Made by a program: the position numbers and the translations under genes
Part shown: piece after piece, positions 10,872-22,300 of the stretch
Layout of the letters: every line of letters begins with the position of its first letter
How positions within the stretch are numbered: position 1 is the first letter of the stretch
Notes under the pieces: generated by a model
The model's database searches: none
What the model saw: only the letters and a program-made list of their open reading frames with translations
Told to the model about the DNA's origin: nothing
NCBI GenBank assembly: GCA_022036555.1
Contig: CM039130.1
Location: 22,966,570-23,030,569, forward strand
Length of the DNA stretch: 64,000 bases
Origin: Microstegium vimineum
Taxonomy: Eukaryota; Streptophyta; Magnoliopsida; Poales; Poaceae
Direction: 5' to 3'

Positions 10872-11976
10872 TTATTTATGTGACTTAGCAAGATGATCTA
10901 GGTATAAAGAGAAAGCAAGGTAGAGAGAACCAAACAAAATTAAGAATGAAGTATGATATGAATTTCTTAGAGAAATCCACTCCCCCACACTTGGATTTTG
11001 CAACATTTGACAATGAGCAAATCCAAGTCTAGGATGTGGAATTTCCTTTTGAATGTGCTTCATTATTGAAAGATGTTTGGTTGGACATACCTTGTGTTTT
11101 GCTCGATCATTCTTTTTGTTCAAACCTGAAATGGTTAGTGACAAAAATACCCGAAGGAACAAATTCACGGATATTCCCTTAATCTCATTTTACAAAGTCA
11201 TTTTATTTATTTTAGAATTTTGTGAAACTAAAAATATTTTTTATTTTTTTATTTTTTTGATTAAATTAATTTATTTTTTAAATAAGCAAACTTTAATAGA
11301 AAAGAAAAGGGCTCGGGGTATCTCCTGAAAGTGCTTATTTTTAAGACACAAGCTTGTCTTTCGAAAACCTTCAAGTTGCAACTCATGTTGGTGAAGCGGT
11401 CTCCCCTTCAACTCCAACATTTGCGGTCCTATCCTCAAGACCAAAACCACTATGAGATTTGCAAAATTTATAGTAGACAAATATATCTACAACCAACCTT
11501 GCAAAGATTTTAGAAACAAGAAGCATGAAGAGGTTGTGAATCATGTGTGTGGTGATGGCAAAGGGAAGGATTGATTTGGGAGATTTCTCACTTGAGCATG
11601 GATTTGATGGGAAGATCAAGGAATAACTTCCATGCTCATTGGTAGAGTCTTCCGTTTGTAGGAATGGGTGAGCACATTCATTCTGATGACCTTTCAAGTC
11701 GTCTGCAAGGCTTGAATGGGTCATGGTTGTTAGCGAGATTGACATAAGCTCACCCATTTGATCAAGAACTGGTTTGGATTCTAACCCTTTGATGAGAGGT
11801 CGAAAAGACCAAACGGGTAGATAATCTTCACCTATTCTATGACCAAGCTTCTCATTTCCTAAAGTATTCTCCAAAATTCTCATGATTGGCCTTTCGATAA
11901 AGGTGAGATGAAAGGAAAGTCCAAGAAGGTCAAAGATGTGGAAATCTAGGAAGATCTTGAGATCATCAACCACCAC
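10872..11976 (-). pseudogene. Element E internal region, protease-linker-like frame
   Basis: The main frame, 11976-11383 on the minus strand, gives about 197 residues with a phrase (LKIFLDFHIFDLL) that resembles the region near protease in grass Athila-type polyproteins. Further down, 11168-10872 ends in a G-rich tract (GTGGGGGAGTGG) similar to the tract after the last ORF of element A. No catalytic residues of protease, reverse transcriptase or integrase are visible. I infer that it belongs to the same element as the gag at 13321-14530, being on the same strand and in the expected order. The assignment is by resemblance only. Confidence 0.45.
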
Positions 11977-13320
11977 AAGAACATCATGGAGGACTCCTAA
12001 ACAATCAAGGATTTGACCATTGGAGAGTCTAAGATGCTTTTGTGATTAGGATAGATGATCTTTTGATGATGTTGGAACATGGAAATGAGGAATGATGTTG
12101 ATCTCGAGGCTAGGATCATAGAAAATGTCACCATTAATGCCCAACACTTGACAGGATATTCTCCTCACATGGGTGGGTATTTTAGCGTCTTCTTTTGAAG
12201 ATTCAGCCTCATTCAACCATTCTTGGCTTACAACGGTAGTAGAGGCTCTAACCGTTGACTATGCTCCTCTTGGTCAGATTTATGGCCCTCATGGCTTCCA
12301 TGCCTCGGGTGTCTTAATGAATTGATGAGGGTATGGGTTGTCCCGATCTTTCGGTGGAGATAGATAACTACGATTTGACTGGAGAGACGTTCACGATCCG
12401 ACTACAACCATCCAAGGACGCTGCGCCTTAGCGATCGATACACCAAATCCAGCGGTTGCTCACGATCTTGCGGATCACAACCAACCAAACCACTAGGGTT
12501 ATTCCTGCAAGCAATCGAAGAACAAGTAGAACAAGCACTCAATTGCAAATAAGAGATGAAGGATCAGATGTGATACACATGAAGGTGGGGTTCCGAATCA
12601 AGTAGAACGGATGGTCTAGTCGACACACGCGTCTACAAGGAAGTAGCAGCAGCTAAACTTTCATCTAAACAAAACCCAATCTGTTTGTGGCGGCTCTAGG
12701 GGGATATAAGGAGGAGGGAGGATGACCACAAGGGTCCTGGTGTCGTCCTACAACCCTAGGATGAGTCCCTAATGGACTCAAGTTGATACACGGGCCATCG
12801 GCCCAAAATAGGGTGACGCAGCACCGTTGGCAGAAAAGATCTCGGTATTAAATTGTCTACTGCGCACGCATCTGATAGGATATAGGTATAAGTCCGGACC
12901 CATTGGAAAGTAGATTTGATAAGCTTTCCAAAAAGTCCTATAACGTCCCAATCGGAGTCCGTATGAAGTCGTGGCAACCGTCGCAAGTTTGGACTCTTCT
13001 GCAGTCCGAATTGAACTTTCCAAAACGTGTTGGACTTGGACTCTTTGTTTCCTTGGATCCAATGTGACGTGGTGGCCTGGTGGAGAACGTTAGGAACACT
13101 TGGATATGGTCCCCAATCTACTTCATTGACCATCCATGCTTTCCATATGCAATCTAACCCTTCCTTGATCCATGTAAGCAATTCTGAAAATGAAAACATA
13201 CACACTTCATAGTGCACCACCCATTCATCAAATGTAACAATGATAAACCTCATATAGAATGGTTTCACCTTTGGTATAGAAGTGGTTGGCATGGTCATAT
13301 CTAAGCCGGTGATGTCCTCA
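11977..13320 (-). other. Unassigned internal sequence of element E or a nested insert
   Basis: A frame at 13433-12756 (minus) overlaps the end of the gag-region frame and continues without similarity I can name. Between about 12780 and 12310 the minus strand reads like an LTR leader, with a TATA-like CTTATATCC near 12700 followed by a long untranslated-looking stretch. I cannot find matched LTR ends or a target duplication, so I do not call an insertion. Confidence 0.3.
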
Positions 13321-14530
13321 TCATGAATCCCCAGAGTCATTAAGTGGGTCATCATAAGACTTGAATGAAGGAACACATGGGGGATCATCAGGATCAAGGA
13401 TGGGTTTAGAAATGGGTTCATAGGATAAGTCAAATCTGGGCATAGAGAAGGAGAGGATAGATTTGGCTTCTAAGCATCTTGGTTTTCCTTCTATAAGCTC
13501 ACTCGATGTTTGTTTATCAGGAATCCCAAGCTTTTCCTGATGTGCCATGTGGGAAGTCGAGGTGTAAAATGATGTTGATTTGGGAGGCTTTTGAAGAGAT
13601 CCCTTCATGAGAGTTCTAGAAAGATGTTTCTTAGAAGGTCTCTTTTGGATAGGATAATTTTGGGCATTCCCAAAATCAGCAAGATCAGATGAGAGGTTGA
13701 CCTTGAAATCAAAGGAATGGTTTAGGTGTTGGATTTCTTCTTCCTTCCAGATTTGTGGTATTTGTGGTTCAGGATCGATGGTAGAATCTTTGGATGGGAG
13801 TGGTGGTGATTCAGCTATCGAGGTTTCTTTTCTAGGGGCTAGTTTTTCTCCTTCTATGGATCCTTCATCATAAACGTTAGTGTAGGGGTGTTTTCAAGAA
13901 TCTTCATGGGAAGACTCTTCCCTTCACTAACGAGTAAACATAGGAAGGCTCCCCTAGAAGTCATGTCAAGAAGTTGTGCAGAATCTTTGCTAAGACCGCC
14001 ATAAAAGTGTTGTAACAATGTTGGCTTGGTTATAGCAAGATCAGGACCAGATGATGCTAGATCTAAAAGACGGGCCCATGTCACACCTAGAGATTCCTTT
14101 CCCTTTTGTTTAAAGGATAGGACCTCTATTCGAAGACAAACAACACGAGAGGTGGGAAGAAATCTAGGCAGAATTTGGATTGTAACTTTTCCCATTGTGT
14201 GTTTGCATCATCTACATGGCGAAGGTACCATCGTTTGGCTATTCCCATCAAGGAAAACGGAAATAGCTTCCACTTAAGGGTACCTCGCCTCATCCCATGG
14301 ATGTGGACACATGAACACAATTGTTCAAAGTCACATAGATGAGTGTAGGGATTTTCGTCTTCGTCCCCCAAAAAAGGTTTGTTCTGAACCATCGCTATGA
14401 GACTTGGGCGAAGCTCATAAGGAACGGCCAATATGGCCTGAGATGAACTAGGTGGCTCCAACCTAGCGCCCGTTGGAGCACCATACTCAAAGAGAGGTGT
14501 TTGAGTAAATTCGTGCCTGTCCTCATCATG
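13321..14530 (-). pseudogene. Gag of element E (inverted segment)
   Basis: The minus strand gives an N-terminal stretch (FEYGAPTGARLEPP), then the Athila-type Gag core: YELRPSLIAMVQ, F.G.EDENPYTHLCDFEQLC, LKWKLFPFSLMGIAKRWY and W..L...F...FFP. After a frameshift near 14150 it continues with SFKQKGKESLGVTWARLLDL and LLQHFYGGLSKDSAQLLDMTSRGAF, which is the conserved end of the domain. The frame then runs through a Pro/Ser/Lys-rich region to about 13321. No zinc knuckle is seen. Undoing the inversion places this Gag directly downstream of the E LTR, primer site and leader at 4878-6480. Confidence 0.8.
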
Positions 14531-15790
14531 GGATAGACGATTGGCTCTTGATTCAAGGATTCTACCACGGGCTCTCCAGTATGGCCTGTAGTCACCTTGA
14601 TGCTACCGCTGGAGGGGCATTCCTCCAACACACAGTGAGGAATGCCAAGGACCTCATCGAGAAAATGGTGATCAACCAAGGATGGGGTGAGGAACGTCTC
14701 CAGCCAAAGAGGAGAGGTATGCACACTGTTAATGAGGTGGACATGCTCTCTGCCAAGATGGACCTCCTGATGAAGAAGATAGAAGAAAGTTCCACGAAGG
14801 AACGAGAGGCCATCTACCCCATCGCTGCCGCACAAGCTATTGAAGTCGATCCATGGTGCGAGGTGTGCAGGGGAAATGATCACTCGGGTAACAACTGCAC
14901 CGAGACATCGAAGGAGGACGTGAACTTCATCAGCAATAACAACAACAACAACAACGGGTATCGACCCCAACAACAAGGAAACTGGAATTCACGCCCCTTC
15001 TATCAAGGTAATGGAGGTAATATCAATTACAATAATTACAATTCCTACAATAATCAACCTTCATTGAAAGATCTCGTTCTTGGTCAATCTAAGATTAATG
15101 ATGGCATAAATAAAAAGATGATTGCTACTGATAAAGTTCTTGAAAATCTTGGTGAGAAAATGGATAGCTTTGCAACTGCTATGAAAAAACAATTGAGCTT
15201 TAATAAAATGCTAGAAACACAATTAGCTCAATTAGCAGCGGCTATGCCATCTCTAGAACAGGGTAAGATTCCTGGGAAACTAGAGATTCAATTGAGCATG
15301 TTAACATGGTTACAACGAGGTTCGGTAAGCCTCCACTTTGCTCCTATTGGGGCTATCTTCTCGATCCTCCCTTCATCACGAAGAAGGAAGATCTAGGCCA
15401 CCCAACGATCAAATGCTCAATTGGACAACAGACCTTCCACATTGCTTTCTGCGATCTCAGATCAGGCATCAACATCATGTCCAAGGTAACATACGATAAC
15501 TTGTTAGGGGGACATTTGCTCCCTACATGTGTTCGTTTGTAGATGGCAGATCAAATGATGTAGTTTCCTAAGGAACTCGCAAAGGATATCTTGCTGAACA
15601 TCCAAGACAAATACATCCCCACCGACTTCATCATCTTGGACATGGGAGCCAATGTGGACGTCCCTATCATCCTAGGAAGGCCCTTCCTCAACAGCACCCA
15701 ACGCGGTCATCTACGTAGGATTGGGCCAGATCCACTTCCAGTTCCCGAGTCACAAGGTAAAGTGTGCTTTCAATGGTTATAAACTTAACA
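14500..15790 (+). pseudogene. Gag C-terminus and protease of element A
   Basis: The frame enters mid-Gag with IRACPHHGIDDWLL and QGFYHGLSSMACSHLDATAGGAF, continues the Gag broken off at 6481, and has a CCHC zinc knuckle (WCEVCRGNDHSGNNCTE, about 14850-14910). An Asn-rich tract (14930-15060) and a heptad-like Leu/Gln region follow. After a frameshift near 15300 comes an Athila-type protease region (DPPFITKKED, FHIAFCDLRSGINIMS, about 15365-15480, then DFIILDMGANVDVPIILGRPFL). The expected DLGSG is changed to DLRSG and the frame is broken again near 15540-15590. No reverse transcriptase, RNase H or integrase follows, so A could not have moved by itself. Confidence 0.85.
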
Positions 15791-17303
15791 AATAGGTTAG
15801 AGCACAACCACCAAGAAGAAGAGTTCATGCTCCACGCAAAAGAAGCAATACCCGGAGACCAAGATCAATGAACTCAAGGAGGATAAACCTGCCAATCCAA
15901 GGCAGGTCTAGAAAACAAAGGAGGTCCACACTCCGTGGTCTCCATCTCCAGAGCCATCAAGTACACCCAAAGAATGAACCACAAGGAGAGTCCTACTCTA
16001 AGGACTTAAAACTAGGGAGCCTTCGCCAGAAGGTAAGTCGGTAGTTACCTTTTACTTTCCTTTACATTTATTTCCTTTCTTTAACTTTCATCACACTTAA
16101 AATTTAGAAAAATAAAGTTTAGATAAAATAAAACCTTGAGATTAGCTTAACACTAAAATTTGACAAAAGTTAGGGCCATAGGGGGGTCGGCCGACCACCC
16201 CTATGCACCCTATCTTGGCTTATTTAAATAGGGAATGCTTTGTGACCTTTATAAAAGAAAAAGAAAAAAAATGGAGGATCAGGGGGGGTCGGCCGACCAC
16301 CCAATGTGCCCTTTGGTCATCCCTCTTTCTTCCCCACCTTCCTTTGTCCAAGCATCTCATGATTTGAGTAGTGAGGCTTTCAAAATTAAGATTTTGCTTT
16401 AGGAGACATCTCTTTTGCATTGTCATGCTTTAAAGTACATCAATCACTTTTGGTTAAAACATGACACACATCCTTGTCTCCCACTACTCCATGTCCAAAG
16501 TGGGGAACCACTTTCACTTTCACTTTGTCATGCTTTGAAAAAGAAAACACATCAATCACCTTTGATCAAAGACTAACATACCTTTGTCCCCCACTACTCT
16601 TGGTTTAAAGAGGCGAATCTTGAGCACTTTAGCTCCGCTTTTGATCACATCATAAATTATGCCTCACCTTTCACCAAACACTAGAAAAAGTGTGAGTGGA
16701 ATCCCCACTTTAGGGGGTCGGCCGACCAACTGTGGTCACCTCCTCCTTTTCCTTTTGCTTTGTGTAAGGCATCTCCTAAAGATAGTGATCATGGAACCCA
16801 AGGGCATGCCCAAGGGGGGTCGGACGACCACCCCTTGGTGCCCCTTGGTGCCATTTCCTCCCTCTATAAAAGCCCATGCAAGGAGAGCTCAATTACTAAC
16901 ACAATCAGAATCCAGTTCGAGCTCAAACCATCCCTTGCCTTGCTCTCTTCTCTCTACTGAATTTTTTAGCTCTCGAGAGAAGTAGTGCTACTCCACAAGA
17001 ATATATCTTGTCTTCATCAAGCTTCTCTTAGCTCAAACCTATCCCCACAAGGCAAACTAGGAAACCCATTCTACACACAACCTTGTCCTAGTCTTGTCCT
17101 TGTGTCTCTCTTCCTCTCTAAAGATGAAGAACCCCTTGAGATCCATGTTCAAGAAAGAAAAACAAGCCCTCAGTGGGAGCTCATCTCAACGCTCGCGCCA
17201 ATCCAAGGATAGTTCCCAAGGAAGAAGAAGGAGAGGTTCTTCTTGATATACTTGGGAGAACATCCAAACCGAAGAACAACCCTAGGAGGAGGAGGAATCA
17301 CCG
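15791..17303 (+). other. Long non-coding spacer of element A
   Basis: This lies between the protease remnant and the ATHILA-type ORF. It holds four palindrome copies, a strong TATA box and a presumed 5' leader of about 400 bases for the next ORF. Tracts of the form CTTTGTCCCCCACTACTC are repeated near 16475-16510 and 16575-16605. No coding region is apparent. Confidence 0.5.
16185..16872 (+). promoter_or_regulatory. Internal promoter of element A: palindromes and TATA box
   Basis: Perfect copies of GGTCGGCCGACC lie at 16185-16196, 16287-16298 and 16716-16727, and a one-mismatch copy at 16818-16829. A TATA box, TATAAAAG, lies at 16865-16872, 36 bases after the last palindrome. The first ATG of the ATHILA-type ORF is at 17304. 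This copies the architecture of the LTR promoters and suggests that the ORF was transcribed as a separate mRNA. That use is inferred, not seen. Confidence 0.5.
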
Positions 17304-18572
17304 ATGGAGGTACCTCACATCGGGGCATTCATGGTGCCCCCGATGAGGACCTATGATCAACAAAGTGGTCTCTGGTTTGACCAAATAGAGTACCAAAAAT
17401 ATCTCTCTCTTCGGGATCGATCTTTCGAGCATACAAGGATATTGAATCCAATTCTTCTCTCCAACGCAGGTATGACCACTTAATTCAACACTATCTTTTC
17501 TACTATTTGTTGGTCTAGCTTTTGGCAAGTAGATGAACTTGGAATTGAGTTGCTCACCATAGAATTCTTGTGTTCTCTACAAAGCTCTAATGATGGAATA
17601 TCTTTTCACATGTTTAATCAAAGCTTTAGTTTAACTTGGAGTCATCTAAATGTTGCTCTTGGCTTTGATGATTCATGTTTGCTTGATTTAGACCTTGCCA
17701 CGCGTAGGTTTAACAAAAGAAAATTTTGGTTGTCTATCTCTGCTCAAAATGTTTGCTCAAATCCCAAACCCGAGGAAATTCATAATCCAACCCTTCGTTT
17801 CATACATCTTTGGATGAATATGACTTTGTTTCCTGGAAGTAATGCTAGCATGTTAAGCACCACGGAATTAAAATTTCTTTATGCCATGGTCAATAAAATT
17901 CAAATCTCTCCTACAAAATGCTTGGTAGAATTTTGGCAAAGTTCAATTGAGAGTAATGGACCTATTCAATTCACATCTTTAATTACTCGTCTTGTTGAAT
18001 CCATGAACCTGCTAAATGGCACTTACCCCTTTTTGTACATCTCTGCTCCTATATTAGTAATTTCGGAAAAATATCTTACAACTGCTCAAATGTTAAAAAG
18101 AGATTCCAATGGTGAACTTAAAATGATTTACAGTGGCCATACAATTAAGGTGCCTCCTTCAAATAGGCAACGTCGGTTGTATAGGACCCATAATCTAACC
18201 CTTGATTTAGATCACGGAATTGGGCAAAGAGGTTTTGCAGGTTCAGACAGGAGAGCTTAGGAGGGGTTATACTTTGTTCATCTTGAGCAAGGTGGTCCTT
18301 CCCGAGGAGCTATTGGCGAGGAGGAAGACGATGCATCTTCTGATCCCATGCACACTTCTAGTGGCATGCCTCCTCGACCACCATGTTCGCAAGGACCACG
18401 AGCATCCTTCTTGTCCACACGAGATAGGGAGCATCGTGAACGGCGGCAACAATTTGATCAACTCACCAATGCTTTTGGCGAGCTGCACGTTGAGCATGGT
18501 GAGACAACACGGATTGTCCAGCAAACTACCGAACAAATCCAAGCATTGCAAGAAGAACAACACCGGCAATGA
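17304..18572 (+). pseudogene. ATHILA ORF1-like protein of element A
   Basis: From ATG 17304 the frame runs to TGA 18570-18572 (about 423 codons), interrupted in-frame only by TAA near 17481 and TAG at 18258. The first part reads RTYDQQSGLWF and YLSLRDRSFEHTRIL. It is followed by a region typical of the ATHILA family (Pfam Arabidopsis retrotransposon ORF-1): a beta-rich FHMFNQSFSLTWSHLNVALGFDD, then TLRFIHLWMNMTLFPG and TTELKFLYAMVN. The C-terminus is Pro-rich, then charged and helical (RERRQQFDQLTNAFGEL, QQTTEQIQALQEE), a likely coiled coil. In Athila elements such an ORF occupies the env position; its function is not known. It has its own upstream TATA box. Both stops could come from single changes. 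Confidence 0.75.
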
Positions 18573-19345
18573 GACTCATGGTGGCAACTACATCCATATC
18601 CGCCACCACCATATTGAGCAAAGGATAAGCTTGGGGGAGGTTCCCTCCCCCACTAAGGTAAGTTTTTAATTCTAGTATTTATCTTCATGCACTTTCTGCT
18701 TATCTTTTGTTTTTTGCATTTAAATTTTTTTTGCATATGATAAAAAGAATAAAAAGACTTCTCTTTACTCTCACATGTTCCATGAAAATTAATATCTCCT
18801 ATGGAAATGATGAATAGTTGCTCTGTTAAATGTTTCTCTAGTACTTAGTTTACAACTTCATATTTCTCTAAGTATGGATTACTTGGCTTAAAAGAAACCA
18901 TCATGAACCTCAAACTTTTGTGGGTTGCAAATGTTGTAACTAAGTCTAAGTTGTTGTGAGACATGATATGACAAGATAAGAGCTGCTATAATATTGTTCT
19001 AAGCAAGAATGCTATTATAGTTTTATTTATTAAAATGACAAAAACACTTTTTGTTCCTTAATGGTGAAAATTCCTACCAAAGCCATATATGCTCTTTCAT
19101 GATATAAGCTTCCTACACAAGCTGCTTGCTTTGTGTTGAGTTTGGTCAAGTTTTGTGACCCTTGTTGAGAGATTTATCATGCTCCCAAGATCAAGATCAC
19201 GTACACGCCACATATACATGCTACTTCTACACTGGAAGTACGCAGAAACATGTCTTACATTTTCCACATAATTCATGCTCCATGTTTCAATAAAGAAATT
19301 CTCTCTCTAGTATGTGTTAGTAAATGAGACATAGACTATGAAAAA
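18573..19345 (+). other. 3' non-coding region of element A, left of the Mutator-like insert
   Basis: AT-rich sequence without coding capacity. A G-rich tract (AAGCTTGGGGGAGG) near 18627 resembles the polypurine tract used at 24559. The region resumes at 23892 after the Mutator-like element. Confidence 0.5.
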
Positions 19346-19354
19346 TTATGAAAA

Positions 19355-22300
19355 GAGCTAAATGCACCGCAGGTCCATTAACTTTTGGTAGTGTGTCATC
19401 TAGGTCCATCAACTTTTAAAATGCATTTTTGGGTCCCTTAACTTTTGTTGGTGTGTGATCTAGGTCCAAAAACTTTCAAACAACATTTTTGGGTCCATTA
19501 ACTTTTGGTAGCATATCATGTAGGCCCATCAACTTTTAAATTGTATTTTTGAGTTTCTAAACTTTTTAACTGGTTCACTGTAGATTCATACCTCTTCAAT
19601 TAGCGAATAGATTTGTCATGACATGTAACACCCTAAAATTTGTTTTATGGAAAATAGAAATAAAATGATTTATTTTTGAATTTTGGTGCTCATGAAATCA
19701 TAGGAAATAAAAACTTTTTATGAAATTAAAAGTTCCTTTTGGTATAAACATGTCTGAGCATTCATACCTTGCATTAATGGAATTTTGTTGTTTGTCATGT
19801 TTCAAAATTTAAATGAAGCTTCACATGTGAATTTCAAAATGGTTTCAAATTGATTTTCAAAATGTATTTGGAAAATAAAAAAAAGCAAAAACTTCTCCTT
19901 CTCCGTTTCTGGCCCGAGATGGCCCAATCCTCTTCCCCCCCCCGGCCTGCCCCTCTCTCTTTCAAGCCCAGGCGGCCGCAGGCCCACTCTCCTCTCCCCT
20001 TTCCCCGGCCCACGCCGCTCGGCCTGCTCGCAGTGGAAGCGCCGATAGGCGGGACCCACACGTCAGCCGCCGTTCCCCCTCGCTACGCGGACGCGCCGAC
20101 AGACGGGCCCCGCTCGCCAATCCCTTTCTCCCTCTCTGCTCACGCTGACAACTGGGACCCACCTGTCAGTCTCTTCCCCCTCCTTTCCTTCTTCTTCCTC
20201 CCCCTTCCCTGTTCTTCCGCGCCGACGCCCCTCGGCCGAACTCGAATCGGGGTAGGATCAGCGCGGTCCCGTGGTTCGTCGAGCCAAGCACCGCCCACCG
20301 GCCGTTTTCCCTTCCGTCTCCCCCTCTTCTTACCTTTTCTGCCGCCGCCATCTTCTTCTTTCCCCGGATGGAAACCGACGCCGCCGCCTTCCATAAACGC
20401 CAGCGCCAAATTCCTCTCCAATCCTCCCCCTTCCTTCTTTAGCGCTGCCCGAGGCTATAAGTAGCCGAGCCCCGCCCTCCACCGCCTCCAGTTCACCCCC
20501 CTGAGCCCCGCAGCCATGCACCAGAGCCGCCGCCGCGAGCACAGACCATCGCCCAGCGCCGCCGCCGTCGCCCCTCTGCTGCCAAGCCCCTCCAGTGCGT
20601 CCAGCCGCACCACGAGCCTTGAACCGTGGTAAGCAAAGCCCCAGATGCCCGATATCCCTCTCTCTCGCCCTCAGCGCCTCTGCGCACGAACACCAGGGCC
20701 GTCGCGCCGCCACCGTGCGTGGACCGCCCTCTGGATCACCTCTCAGCCTCAACCAACACCCCAGACGTGCTCCCTGTCTCTCCCTCTCTCTCCCCGACCC
20801 TTCCGCGTTGCGTTTAGGGCACCGTAGCCGTGGATCGGCTTGCGCCGCCGCGTCCCGGCCATGGCGCCGCCGCGGGGGCGCTGCCCCGGTGACCATCCCC
20901 GCCCGAGCCCTCTCTGCGCCATTCGATCGCGTGCCGACGGCTTAGATTAGAAGAACTGAAGGGGTACGCCCCGGTCCACCGTAGACTCGTAGACCGATCC
21001 TCTATGCGCGGTCCACGGCCACGTCATGCACCGCACCAGTCACAACACGCCACGTGGTGCTCGTCAGCCCCCCGCCCCCCCGCAGATCCTTTGGCGCCTT
21101 CCTTCTTTGCGTTTCTCTTTCTGAAAACGTAAAACCCTCTCTGTTTAATCAAAATGCGCTTTCATTCTTTTTACAGATCTGCCCCTCCTATTCAAATGCT
21201 TGTAATTTCCCCGTTTTAAATCCGTTTTGACCCAAACGAGTTGCGTTAGATCCGTAATTTCATAATATATCTAGTAGTATAGATTTCATCTATGTTAATT
21301 ACTTTTGAAAATCAAAGTTAATTAATTTGTTAATGGTTTAACCTGCTCTTTTCAAAGTCCTGTTTAATCTATATTTTCTCCGTTTTAAATCCGTTCCGTT
21401 CCGTTCAAGTTGCGTTGGCTTCATATCGACGTAACCTTTTCACTAGTGATCTTTAATACCATGTTAATAGCTCTGTATTTTCATGAGTTCAAATCCTAAT
21501 TGGATTAACCACTTTACAACTTGCTTTATACATGAAATGATGATAGTTTCAACTTCCATTTTCAATCTAAATACAATTTTGACCTAATCTAACTAAAGTA
21601 TTTCTTCGAAATACTCTACCCACTCTCTTATATAGTTAAAACTAACAAAGCTTGTAGTTCTCTTTTGTAAAAGCAAATCTTCCGTTAGTTGTATCTTTTT
21701 AATCGTAGCTCCGTTTAGTGTGTTTTTCGCGACTGTGTGACCGTAGAGTTGCGTAGTTCTCTTTTTAAATCCTTTTCATTGATTGGTGTATTGTTCTAAT
21801 TTAGTCATGTTTGTATGCTTTGTATGATCAGAATGCTTGTGTGGTGATTGGTTAATTGTCGTCCAATCGGTGAGTTTTGCGTTGGTGATCAAGAAGAAGT
21901 CGTCTGAAGTTGAGAAGCAGTTGAGCAAAGGATCTAAGCTTTTTAAGGAAAGTATTATATGGGATCTTCCTTGTTGTCCTATTCATGATGTTCTAAATAA
22001 AATCATATGCATGTGTCTAATATTGTCACCATAGGGTTTACCTAGATTTGATTACCTTAAACCTTGGAATCCTATGGGTTACCTTTGCATATGGGTAGTT
22101 ATTGCTAGTGCTCTATTTAACTAAGCATGATCTTGAATATTGAGTAATGACTATATGAGATGATAAAGTAAAACTTGACTTTTTAGCAACATGGATTTAG
22201 GACCCTATCTGTCAGCAAAAGCTGGGACATACAGTACAACCATGAGGGCTATAATGGCTCTGGCTTTAGTTCAGTATGAGGGCAACTCTCTCGCATGTGG

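Noticed and set aside
12310..12790. Possible solo LTR in minus orientation (TATA-like site and leader-like sequence)
   Set aside because: I could not find matched TG/CA ends or a target duplication on either side.
19850..20945. Several long overlapping open frames in a GC-rich block, Pro/Arg/Ser-rich
   Set aside because: The block lies inside a solo LTR with matched ends and a target duplication. Frames are open on both strands at once, which is a composition effect.
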